Assembly: GCA_036346405.1 (NCBI GenBank) | Contig: CM070562.1 | Location: 66,368,195-66,432,194, forward strand | Length of the DNA: 64,000 bases | From: Phyllostachys edulis | Taxonomy: Eukaryota > Streptophyta > Magnoliopsida > Poales > Poaceae | Direction of reading: 5' to 3' | Shown here: positions 1-9,863 of the stretch, in pieces | Layout: each line of letters starts with the position of its first letter | Position numbering within the stretch: position 1 is the stretch's first letter | Program-made: the position numbers and the translations under genes | Notes under the pieces: model-generated | The model's input: only the letters and a program-made list of their open reading frames with translations | Database searches by the model: none | Told to the model about the DNA's origin: nothing

Positions 1-95
1 TTTACGTTTATGTTTAGGTTAGGGTTTAGACTATTGGGCTTTAGGTTTAGGTTAAGGTCCAGGCTATTAGGCTTTAGGTTCAGGTTTAGGGTTTA
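1..95. repeat. Degenerate telomere-like repeat (TTTAGG/TTTAGGG words)
   Basis: The first ~95 bases are built from irregular TTTAGG, TTTAGGG and TTAGG words mixed with CTATTGGGC words. TTTAGGG is the usual plant telomere unit, but here it is irregular and short. A second small cluster lies at about 266-292. This is better read as interstitial or subtelomeric telomere-like sequence than as a functional telomere. Confidence 0.5.
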
Positions 96-545
96 GGCTT
101 TTTAGATCGACATGATAACACTATACCTCCATAGCTTTTCAGATCGAAAAGACATGACTTTGCAGAGAAAGACGTGACAGTACTATGCCTCGCCAGCTTT
201 TCAGACTGAAAAGACAGTACTCTGGAAAGCAAGATATGACTTCCCTCTACAAAGCAAGACATGACTTAGGTTTAGACTTAGGGTTTAGGCTTGCCAGCTT
301 TTCAGATCGACATGACAACCCTGACCTCCTTGCTAGCTTTTCAGACCAAAAAGACATAACTCTACAAAGAAAGACGTGACAATACTCTGCCTCACCAGCT
401 TTTCAGACCGAAAAGACAGCACTCTGCAAAACAAGACATAACTTCTCTCTGCAAAGCAAAACATGACAACACTCTGCCTCCCCAACTTTTCAGATCGACA
501 TTACGACACTCTACCTCCTTAGCTTTTCAGAACAAAAAGACATGA
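96..545. repeat. Irregular ~60 bp tandem repeat
   Basis: The word AGCTTTTCAGA recurs at least six times (near 130, 197, 298, 334, 399 and 522), each time followed by a GACATGAC or AAAGACA word and often by CTCTGCCTC. Spacing varies from about 35 to 100 bp, so the array is imperfect. It ends about 40 bp before a TATA box, so it could act as an upstream promoter array for the following ORF, as in some LTR U3 regions. That role is inference. Confidence 0.6.
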
Positions 546-585
546 CTCTACTTGAAATTTACCACACCATGCCAACCATGTGGCT

Positions 586-593
586 TATAAAAG
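586..593 (+). promoter_or_regulatory. TATA box upstream of the 671 ORF
   Basis: TATAAAAG lies 78 bases before the ATG at 671. The spacing suits a plant RNA polymerase II core promoter with transcription starting near 615-625. No gene further left competes for it. Confidence 0.5.
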
Positions 594-670
594 GGGGTAG
601 AAGAGATCTAGGAGAGAACACTACATAACCAAACCCAACACTATACCAGAGCTTCCTTCACCACGCCGGG

Positions 671-1398
671 ATGGACAACAGGCAGAGGCAATGGGACCAC
701 ATCCGCGAACTAGCAAGGGCTGCTGGGGCTCGGGAAGAGCGAGCAAGGGCTACTGCGGTCCGGATCGAACAAGAGACGCGTGCCAGGCTGGTAGCTCTCC
801 GCAATAAGGCCCCCCGTAGCAGCAGCGTCTTCCGGAACATTCCATCCGAGCGTTCGCCGCAACACCCACCAGAGGGGGAGACGCCGCCCTTCTATTGGTG
901 CAGAGACCCATGCAAGTTCTTCAAGTCCAAGCACCGGTTTAGCCTGGGCATACGTTACGAGGGTTGCGCGAACTACTCCAGTAACTATCCCGACCGACGT
1001 TGGGACACGAGCAGCTATCGGCAGCCGGTAAGGACCAGTTAGAGTGTGTTCCCGTACTATTTATCTTTCAAAGTACGCACTAACAACCTCTCCTGTCTAC
1101 TTGTAGTCCCCGGATCTACCGCAAGTGGATCGACCAAGAGATCCACCCACATGACCAGTGGTCTCTCGACTTCGACGAGTGGAATGACAAAAGAACCCGC
1201 GAGATCTGGGAGGAGCAACGCCGCAACAACGAGCAAAACAAGCGTATACATCGGGAGACGAAAGCTCATCTTGAGGCGGGCAGGCGCAGAGAGCGCGAGG
1301 CTCACAAGAGGGAGTGCGAGAGAAAGAGGGAAATTGCGGCCAAGACTAAAGAGGCCGGCGAGGAGTTCAACGTCGAACTAACAAGGAAGGGAAAATAG
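671..1398 (+). pseudogene. Orphan charged, coiled-coil-like protein, two segments with a frame mismatch
   Basis: I do not recognise this protein. The first segment (671-1027) reads MDNRQRQWDHIRELARAAG and continues through a Cys/aromatic-rich part (WCRDPCKFFKSKHRFSLGI). A good donor (GGTAAGG, GT at 1028) and a pyrimidine-rich acceptor (AG at 1105-1106) suggest a 79-base intron. The second segment is open from about 1108 to a TAG at 1396-1398. It is rich in Glu, Arg and Lys (RIYRKWIDQEIHPHDQW, then a run of EEQRRNNEQNKR type), as expected for a coiled coil. Joining the two at these sites puts the second segment out of frame by one base and gives an early stop, so either the copy carries an indel or the real splice sites differ. 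A TATA box and tandem repeats precede it, so it may be part of a repeated element. Confidence 0.4.
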
Positions 1399-2959
1399 CC
1401 CCGGTCCACGCAGTAGGTCAGACCATTTTGTACTAGTCCCCTGTTGAAGGTCAAATCTATTTCCATTCCAAAAAGGCACATATGTATCGTAGGAGTACTC
1501 GGTTGTTGCATCGTGCATGATGTTGTTTCTTATGCACGTAACCAAACCATATGCGCCGTGTTATTTCAAGCTTTATTATGAAGTCTATTTTAATTCGCAA
1601 GTTCAAATCTCGTCATCTTTTCACATTCAATTCTTCGCGTAGCAAGGCATCCAACAACATTAAAAAAAACAAGTTCTGGAAGTGGGCACGAAATGGTCTA
1701 CGACCACGAAGTGATGAAGAGCACCACCTATCATTCCAGTAGGATGTCTATGCATCTTTCATCAGCGGTACTGTCTAGCATACGTGCATAATTGTGCCTC
1801 ACGTTGTTCCACACAATCCACATATTAGTCATTTTTTCAGGATGCATTATGTATGTATCACTTCTGGGATACGCCCTGGAAATATTGTGAAGTGTCAAAG
1901 GTTTTCAAACCACAAAAAGATTACCAGTCTATATATGTATTTACTCTCAGTTAAAAAGATGGTGTGATATTTAGTTACGTAGAGAGGTCTCTATTTTCAA
2001 GTTGTGGATTGTTACATGTTACATGTACATTGTGTTATGTATCACCGTACATTCAATTATTTTTTTATCTTTCAAAAGGAAGTCCCTTTGTTATCATCTT
2101 ACCATAGGTTCCAAATCCATAAATCTAAATGGAATAACTGTCATAATTTACAAACCAACTGGAACTGGAATTAGCCCCTGTCACGATAATTTGGATGTCG
2201 TGACACAGCCTACTGTCACGCCGTGATACATGACGTGAGAAAAGGTACGTTCGGACCATCTGAACGTCTCTGTTCGGACCGTGCGATTACGATTGGACGA
2301 TCCGAACGTCTACTCTGCATCGGACTCTCTAACGCCACATACAAAGGCGTGACAAGGCAGATTTGTCACGCTATGGGATATGGCGTGACACATGCCACGC
2401 AAACTTCACACTGGCACGGCGTGCGGCCGAGGGCTTGCGTGGCAGCTTTAGCCATGCCGTTATGGGTGGCGTGACAGTGTTGTTTTGTTACGCTACGATA
2501 GTTGGTGTGATCAAAGGAGTCAGAATTAGAAATAAAATTTGCGATTGGTAAACTTTAAAATATAAGTAAAAAAAGGATTAAATAATAAAAATCTACCTTG
2601 CAACGTGCATGGTGTGGATGCTGCTGTGGTTTTGCTGCACCTGCCACACCCGACACGCGCGAGATTCCCTGGAAACTGCTGTTGCTAATTGCTCTGTTTA
2701 TTTCATGCATGCACGCTGCAGATGTGCAGGAATCGGATCAAGCTGGGCATCATATATTCATGTTTGTTTGCTTGTTTGATCTACTTTTGAAGACCTAGAA
2801 GGGGCTATGATTTACTTTCTGAAGGGTTTTTTAGGTCTCTAGTAGAGAGAGATTTAAGTCTATGCCTGGCTTGGTCTCCAAAGAGAAATAAAGAAAGGAT
2901 TCAGTCTTTGATCATGGTTCAAGTGATTGTAACCTCTTAACCACGGAACTATTACAGGA

Positions 2960-2962
<3 letters not shown>
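1399..2962. other. Intergenic, no gene seen; TGTCACG/CGTGACA-rich patch
   Basis: No convincing coding signal. Between about 2180 and 2520 the words TGTCACG and CGTGACA recur in both orientations, including the small inverted repeat at 2364-2390. Words of the type GTTCGGACCGTGCGATT and GATCCGAACGTC at 2250-2315 resemble words in the solo LTR near 44.7-44.9 kb, which suggests old LTR or transposon-end debris. Confidence 0.4.

Positions 2963-2996
<34 letters not shown>
2963..2996. repeat. (GA)n microsatellite
   Basis: An uninterrupted AG dinucleotide run of 34 bases, a simple sequence repeat with no associated gene. Confidence 0.95.
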
Positions 2997-2998
<2 letters not shown>

Positions 2999-3370
2999 TC
3001 TGTGCTAATGGAACAAAATTCTGTTCACTTTCCAAACCTTCATGAACCGGAGTTGCATGTTCCAGGCCGGCCCAAGCCATTGGATCGACGTCTGAACGCT
3101 GGGCCACCAAGGCCGAAACGGAAGAGAAACAGCTTCGAGTTCGATCTGCAGGCCTAAAGCCCAAACCAAGAGAGTACCCGAAGCGCCGTGTCGGCGTGTT
3201 CGGCGAAACCTCGTGGGGCGGCGCGGCGCCGGTGACGGAGACGGAACCGTACAGTTGTTACCCCGATGGGCCATTCGTCGTGGTTAAGACGAATCCTAGA
3301 TTCCCAGTGATTGTCGCGCTCGCGCGCCACTCCGTGCGCTATCTGGCAGTTTCCGTTCTTTCATTTTCAG

Positions 3371-3592
3371 GGAGAGTTCAGGGATCAATTCCCCGGCATG
3401 GTACAGCGGCAGGACACCAGTCTGATGCTCCCTCATGTACTGGACTGGAAGCTACCAGACATTTATTCTTGGAGGAAAGGGTTGGGTTAGGTTGCTTGAA
3501 AGCACGACAAAGTGGAGGCGTTCCTGCAAAAGTACAAATCTTCTTGCTTGGAAGCACGGCAAAGTGTCCTCCTTTCTCAGTGTAGTGCACCA
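3371..3592 (+). pseudogene. Exon-like remnant of an unknown gene
   Basis: After a pyrimidine-rich stretch ending in TTTTCAG (AG at 3369-3370) the sequence reads GEFRDQFPGMVQRQDTSLML and continues LPHVLDWKLPDIYSWRKG. Two in-frame stops then appear near 3488-3499. The same frame reopens with KHDKVEAFLQKYKSSCLEAR and ends in TGA. Residue composition and the splice-like acceptor suggest a former exon, but I cannot name the family. Two stops in one frame make it a relic at best. The stretch from 3000 to 4319 has no other supported gene. Confidence 0.25.
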
Positions 3593-4319
3593 TGATGTTG
3601 CTACTGCCTACTGCAGATAGGCAATGTAACAGTGCCCAAAAGAAAGGTGGCAAGCCGGCAAGAAGGAAGACAAGATCATTCAGTAAGCAGAGGTCAGTGC
3701 CCCAATATCCACCAACACCCATGAGAGGAGTTATCCAATATCAGTGCTGTGGTATGTGGTGTTATAGGTTTATCTTCTGGACATCATGAAGTATATCCAC
3801 TAGGTTGTACTTTTGCTTCTATTTCTTGATCAGGATGAAGGGATTTTTTTTTTTTGGGGGGGTGTTAATTGATCATGTGTCCCATCTTTTATGTGGCTTC
3901 TATCGTTAGCATCTTATTTTCGTTGTGCTTGATAATTTGCCACGAAGTTGGAGAGAAAATCGGTTATTTGCCCTTTTGGACAATTTTTGCCCCCTTTTAG
4001 ACAATCGGAACTACCAAATAAATCGTTTAGAGCTTCGACTAAAGAGAAAGGACATCTGCACATTGGTAAAGAATTCGCATGTATGGAAGTAATTGGGATG
4101 AAAATGGTATGATTTCCATTATTACTTGAAAACATGTAGAAGCAGACAAGCAGCAGAAGCTACTGCACAATAAATAACTGATAAATAGTTAGCGCACACA
4201 ATGCCCATAGTCACTCATGCAAACCATATACATCAAGATAAATAAAACTCAAGCCTCGGTCAGCGCAATCATGAAATGTGGTGAAGCTATATGCACTCAA
4301 AATAGCACTCACTTGCACA

Positions 4320-7300
4320 CTAAATCCTCAAATTCTCTCCACTACATAAGTTTGGGGACCCTCCAAACTTCGGTGGAGTCATGAGACTTTTCGTCAGCCA
4401 TATCGCGGTCTCTCTAGACGACACAGCTCCTTCACCAAATGGTCTAAGAACACCTGCAAGCTCCTCAAGCCTCTCCTGATCCAGGAGCTTCGCACAAAGC
4501 TCCAGAAGTGACTCCAGAGCATCAGCTCTCTGCTGCACTATGTTCAGATGATCCCACTCGGCAGGTGTGCTATCTGCATGCGCCAATTTTAGCGCGCTCA
4601 ACGGTGATGATTCCTCTGTAACAACATCAACATCGCCTACGCCTGGCTTTGTTCCTTGATAAGAGTGTGCTTTCACATCCTTTCTTTGCTCTTGCACTAC
4701 TCCAATAGTCAATTCCTCGTTTGGTATCGGTGCCTCATTAAGCTTTTGACTTGCACCAGTGACTGGGACAACCTCTACTACACTGCTGGTTCTTACGGCT
4801 TTAAGACATATGTTCTCAGCAATCTGTCGATCAGTTGTTGTTGCCAAGCTCTCCTCTGTATGTTGAAACAGTTCAAGTGAGAAAATGTCACTGTTTCGCT
4901 GTTCTTTGTTTCTGGCTTCAGGATCCACAGACATTTGCGAAATGCAGGCATCCTGGGTACCAATAGTTGATACATCTGAAAAGTTTGTGGAGCTGTCTCT
5001 TGTTTCCACAGTTTGCTCTGCTGCAGTTTCTAATGCTTCATTGGATCCGTTGGCTTTGACGACTCGCTTTCTGCCACTAATTGGCTTTCTTGACTGCTTG
5101 TCTCCCAGGTTACTTTTGGTGGGCTTCACTGGAAGGTATATTGGAGAGCAGTTGCATGATTCAGCGAGATATGGTTGCAAATATGGGTGCCTCAATAGCT
5201 CCCCAGCCTGGAAATTTTCATTTTAACTTTGAATGTTACTCTTGTGTCGGTGCCTTTGATTGAAACAATTAAACTGAGTTTCTGGTACTTACAGTGGGTC
5301 TATGTTCTGGATTTTTCCTTAGCATGCTCTTCACTATCTGCTTCCTGGGAAACAAAGCCTCAATTTTGGTAAAAAAAGTAGAAGGATTTACAGTATTGGA
5401 CGATCATTAAAATGGGGTACTCACAGTGATGATGAATATATTGGGGGCATTGGAGATATTGAAGATCTGTTTATTTTGTTAACTAATGCTGCCATGTCCT
5501 GCACAAATAATAAACAAGAGTATCTCATGAGTTTCCAACTTACATAAGAGCGATTGAAGTAGTGTATCACTAAATTGTGTTGTATAAGCACTTACTGCTG
5601 CTTTGAACGCAGGGCGGTGTGCTAAAATCTCAAACATACAGCAACCTGATGGTAAAAGAGGACAAGCAAGGTTTGAGCAACTGCTTAATTCTGTCAAGCA
5701 TCATCACAGAAGGCTAGAAACTAGCTCCAAGAGCAGTAGTTCTGGGAGCTTACCAAGTGACCATATATCAGATTTGTAACCGTAAGGTATGTCCGACAGT
5801 ATTTCTGGGCACATGTAGTTTGGGGTTCCTACAACCTGAAAAACATAGATGTCAAAATTTAATCAGTGGGCAGTGTAGCCTATCCTGTCAGTGATATATT
5901 ACAGTACATGTTGGAAATATACTAAAATGATATCACTTATTTGCAAGAACAACATTTGTTCATGTTACAGATTTTGCTGGCAACTGTTGTAAATAATGTG
6001 ACTGAAGATTAAAATCCATACAAAACTTATTAATGAAGTAATGATCAAAACTAGAAACTTTTGCATGAATGGTGTTTATGCATGTCGTAGTTCAATGGGA
6101 TTGTACGCAAGTAGAAGATGGTTGTGAAATGTATTCTGACAATTACATTTACATAATCTGTTAGCAAAGGGTTGAGCCATACCGATGAGGCAAGGTCCTC
6201 CATGAGTAACTTTGCTAACCCGAAATCAGCTGTTTTGAAGAGAGAGAATGAACATTCATCTCATTATATTCTCATCTGAGAAAATGGAGATGTACATAGT
6301 AATTGAGCATGTATATGCATACATATTTCTTACCAAGTCGGATGTTGTTATCCTTGGTTAACAAAATGTTGGAACACTGCAATGCAACAGGAGACGAGGA
6401 AATGTTAGGTGATGCTGATACCTGACGGGTGAACTTGCGGGGAGACCGGTAATTTTACCTTGAGATCACGGTGGAGCACGCGGTTGCAGTGCAGATAGTC
6501 AAGGGCCAGGAGCAATTGTGTGAACCACCGGCACACCCTCTTACATTACATAATAAGTAACAAAGAAGCAGTAAGTTTTCTGATCCCTGAACAATTACTA
6601 TTGCTTTTTGGAGCAGGTGTAAATACTACCATTTCATCTACTTACTACACTAGTGCTCTTACCTCTTCAGAGAACAGGACACCCCTTGCCTTCTTGATCC
6701 TCTCCGCCCTGTGAAACTGAAGTCAGTAACGTTGGGCAGTGAAAATTGGAATTTTACTAGCAGTGAGGAGTCAAAATGCAAGAGCTTACATGTCACCTCC
6801 TTCACAGTAACTTGTCACAATGCACACAGAGGTCCCCTGCAACCACAGGGAAAAGAAATCTTTAAACCTCGCATTCAAGGGAATATTTCCTATCAAATTA
6901 TTCCAAGACTCAATTGAAACGTGAAATTTGTACCTCATCAACCCATCCGTCCTTGTACTCGACGACGTACGGGTTGCTGAGGCTCGCCATCAGAGACATC
7001 TGCACAGCAAGCAAAACATCTGCCTCATCAGCAACCATTTATTTATTCTCCCACTTTCTAATTTATTTATTCTCCCAGAGCAAGCATGAACATTTTGATC
7101 GGGCACGGATTCGAAAACATTATTTCTAAATCCATTGCACATTAATTTCGTGAAACTACACAGAGAGCAGTGTTTCCTTCCTTTTTCTATATTTCCAAAT
7201 GCAATAGCAGCAACCTTGGTGCATCTGCAGAGCAGGTATGATTCTGATTACGCTGCAGCCTCTCACGAGGCTCTGCTGAAGCTCAGAGGTGGGGAATATA

Positions 7301-7629
7301 CAAGGGTTTTGGCTTCAGCTTACCTCCTGGTACGCGGTCCGCTGGAACTTGTCGTTCTGCTTGGACAGGCGGATCTTCTTCATCACGTACCTGCACTACC
7401 GCGTGCGCCACAGCCAAGAAAGAAAGGTAAATATGAAGAAACAAGAAAGAAGAAGAAGCAAAACACCCACTCCTACAGCTGAAAAGAACAGAGCAACTAG
7501 TAGAAGTTTGAGGAGTAGAGCAGGTAGAAGAAGCAGTCGTCACCTCTTGCGCTCGGCCTTCTGGACGACGAGGTAGGCGGAGCCGTAGGCGCCGCGACCG
7601 ATCTGCTCCACGACCTCGTACTGCTCCAT
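4320..7629 (-). CDS. NEK: NIMA-related serine/threonine protein kinase (NEK), 13 exons, 542 aa
   Basis: All 13 exons splice in phase with GT-AG introns. Plus-strand coordinates in coding order: 7544-7629, 7324-7390, 6934-6999, 6790-6836, 6663-6708, 6459-6539, 6334-6376, 6183-6229, 5754-5835, 5596-5645, 5425-5498, 5293-5344, 4320-5207; 1629 bases in total. The start is the ATG of [20 protein letters not shown], the usual plant NEK N-terminus. The kinase domain fills about residues 4-258: glycine loop [12 protein letters not shown]-binding Lys 33 in RYVMKKIRL, catalytic HRDLKCSN with Asp 129, DFG at 147-149, activation segment [11 protein letters not shown] and the NEK-typical RHPYLQPYL. The last exon encodes a ~290-residue tail ending in an acidic, leucine-rich stretch ([20 protein letters not shown]). 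Plant NEKs act on microtubules and directional growth; that role is from the family. All key residues are present. The exact paralogue is not decided. Confidence 0.93.
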
Positions 7630-9585
7630 CGGATCGATCCCTCCCAGGTAGGTAAGTATCCTTTCCTACCCTCTGTTCTTGGCTGGCTCTCTCTCTCTCT
7701 CTCTCCCCCCCTACACTTGGTTGCTTGCCTTTGCTTGCTCGTTTTGTAGTGCCTACTGTTCCTCGGTATAAATGATGCTGCTCACCTCACGGCCCTCGTG
7801 ATGATGCGTGCATGCACGCGTGTGGGAAGGGCCCCCAATAATGGCGCCTTCCCCCCTCTCGCGCCGTCTGTCCGGTAGCCTGTCCGGTAGAGGAAGACGG
7901 AGAGAGACGAACGGAGGAGAGGGGAGGGGAGGCCTTTACAACGACGACTACAAACAAGCAAGAAAGTCTTTCTTGGCTGCCTTTTTTTTTTGCGCTGCTT
8001 TGCCGTGTGCGTTAGTTTTATGAGGGTGGACAAGGCGTGTTTTGTATGGAACTAACCAACTAATTCTCTCTCTCTCTCTGTCTGTGCAGTGCAGTCAGCA
8101 GTAGTAGTGGAGGAAACGTTGCTTGCATCTGCGGGTGGTGCCTGCATGGTGTGGGGCCCGACTGGCGGTGGATGGTGTGAGCCTTTCTCTCCTCTTCTCG
8201 GCCTTTTTGCTCTGCTTTCTTTACTGCCTACTGCTATCTATCAATCTAAGCTTGTGTGGTGGGGTTGGCTGTTGCTGCGTGCCTTTCCCTCTGAAAAGGA
8301 AGGCAATGGATGCATGTCTGTTTCATGCTATCGTCGTCCTTTTCCTTTGGGGCTTGGCAGCTCAGGCACCGACCAGCCCTTGTGTTTCACATGGTAGCTT
8401 AATGGCAAAAAAAAATGGTCTCACTCACAGTTAACAGCAGCAGGCTGTGGCCTGGAGCAAGATCGGGATGTCTCTGTTTCACACCGTCAGTCACCTGCCA
8501 CATGCATGTGCTTTCATTGGAAGGCGTGCAGTGGAACTGCGCAAAAAGTCAATGTCGAGATTTTGGGGCCGCTGCTGTTGGGGAATGCAGAGTCGCAGAT
8601 GTTGCCGAATTTGGATAATGCCTGTAAAATTTAGCAACGGTTTAGTTTGTTGCTAAATTTTCGTACTAAAAAAAATTGGTAATGTATGTGTATTTCTGCG
8701 TACTGCCACGGCGAAATTCGGGTGATCGAATCGTGCGTCCGGCAACAACTGAGTGAGTCTTCATGCGCTATTTGATTTGGTGACATGGCAAGCAGCTGTT
8801 AATAAGTTTCAAACGATGATATTTCCTAAACCGAGTATTCGATTTATGATCCGTTTGAATCGTTGTGTTTCTTGTCATTTTATCAACAAAACAAGACCCA
8901 TGTTGATATAGTTTGAGGCAAAAAGAAATAGATGCCATACGGGACCCACGTGTCATACTCAAAATTTTAGTATGTCTACAATCTAAACACATCAATTTCA
9001 GTATTGCTCGTGAATTGTTATGGCTACGATCCAAACACTGCTTTTTTCCCCATGTTTTGATATTATTTAGGTTTTAACATTACTAAAATTTTAGTATGAC
9101 TATAGTGGGTAAACCAAACAAGCCTGTAGATTCAGCCTTGTGGTCCCGCCGAAATGTGCTGACTGAAGCTCAAGCGAGTGAACACCACCATGCTTTGTGC
9201 ATCGCCAAAAAGATAAACTTTGTAGTAGTAGTATTGGTGCTAATCCATTTTATGTAGTCTTGTTTGAACCTAATTATCCTTAGATGAAGATGGTAGTAAC
9301 CAAGAACCAGCCACACGTTTTCTTTCAAGGTTGCAACTTAGGTATTGTTCAACAAAGCCTAAATTCTATTCGATTACTAAATCAGAAATGCAATTCTTTT
9401 CTTTTCTTTTCTGTCTTTGGAGATCTGTAGAGCAAGATATGCTGACATGAAACGCGACCAAAACCCTCCATTATCAGATGGTTTGCCGATTGCCTAATGA
9501 TTAGTTTGGTCGCTAATTGGTTGCCGCTTGTTTCGGTTGTAGCTTTTGACTCGGAGCCCAACTGGCGTCCAGACCAGACCAGGAG
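7630..9585. other. Upstream region of NEK and intergenic sequence
   Basis: The NEK promoter and 5' UTR should lie in about 7630-8300, read on the minus strand. It holds CT-rich runs (7687-7706 and about 8065-8080) that become GA-rich leader-type sequence on the gene strand. I see no clear TATA box. Further right there is a short perfect hairpin at 8626-8661. At 8940-9115 two copies of an AAAATTTTAGTATG word sit near GTGGGTAAACCAAACAAG, which looks like an old MITE end, but clean terminal repeats are not visible. No coding region is supported. Confidence 0.5.
8626..8661. repeat. Perfect 13 bp inverted repeat (hairpin)
   Basis: AAAATTTAGCAAC at 8626-8638 is perfectly complementary to GTTGCTAAATTTT at 8649-8661, with a 10-base loop. 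It is isolated from any gene I can see and may be the relic of a foldback element. Confidence 0.7.
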
Positions 9586-9590
9586 GATAT

Positions 9591-9814
9591 TGAAAAAACC
9601 AAAGGTTTACTGCAATGATCCTGATGGGATGATTCTGTATTTATAGGTAATCTATACACGGTTAACAAACCAGGATACAAAATATTCATATTACAACCGA
9701 AAGTTCAAAGAAGAGATAAGCCGACGGCAATCACAGGATTTGCTACAGTACCAACAATATGCGCTACAGTAATAACAGAAACAACCAACTTGGTTCTTAT
9801 CTCTGTTTTTAACA
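9591..9814 (-). repeat. 3' LTR of the copia element
   Basis: Begins TGAAAAAACC and ends TTTTTAACA. It matches 13821-14048 over its length with scattered differences. The adjoining minus-strand purine stretch (GATGGGGTG, just right of 9814) fits a polypurine tract. Confidence 0.93.
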
Positions 9815-9863
9815 CACCCCATCAATCTCAACCGGCAGACAATAGATTGAGATTGCGATTTAA

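Noticed and set aside
1..95. Functional telomere or chromosome end
   Set aside because: Only scattered TTTAGG/TTTAGGG words, degenerate and mixed with other sequence; no regular array.
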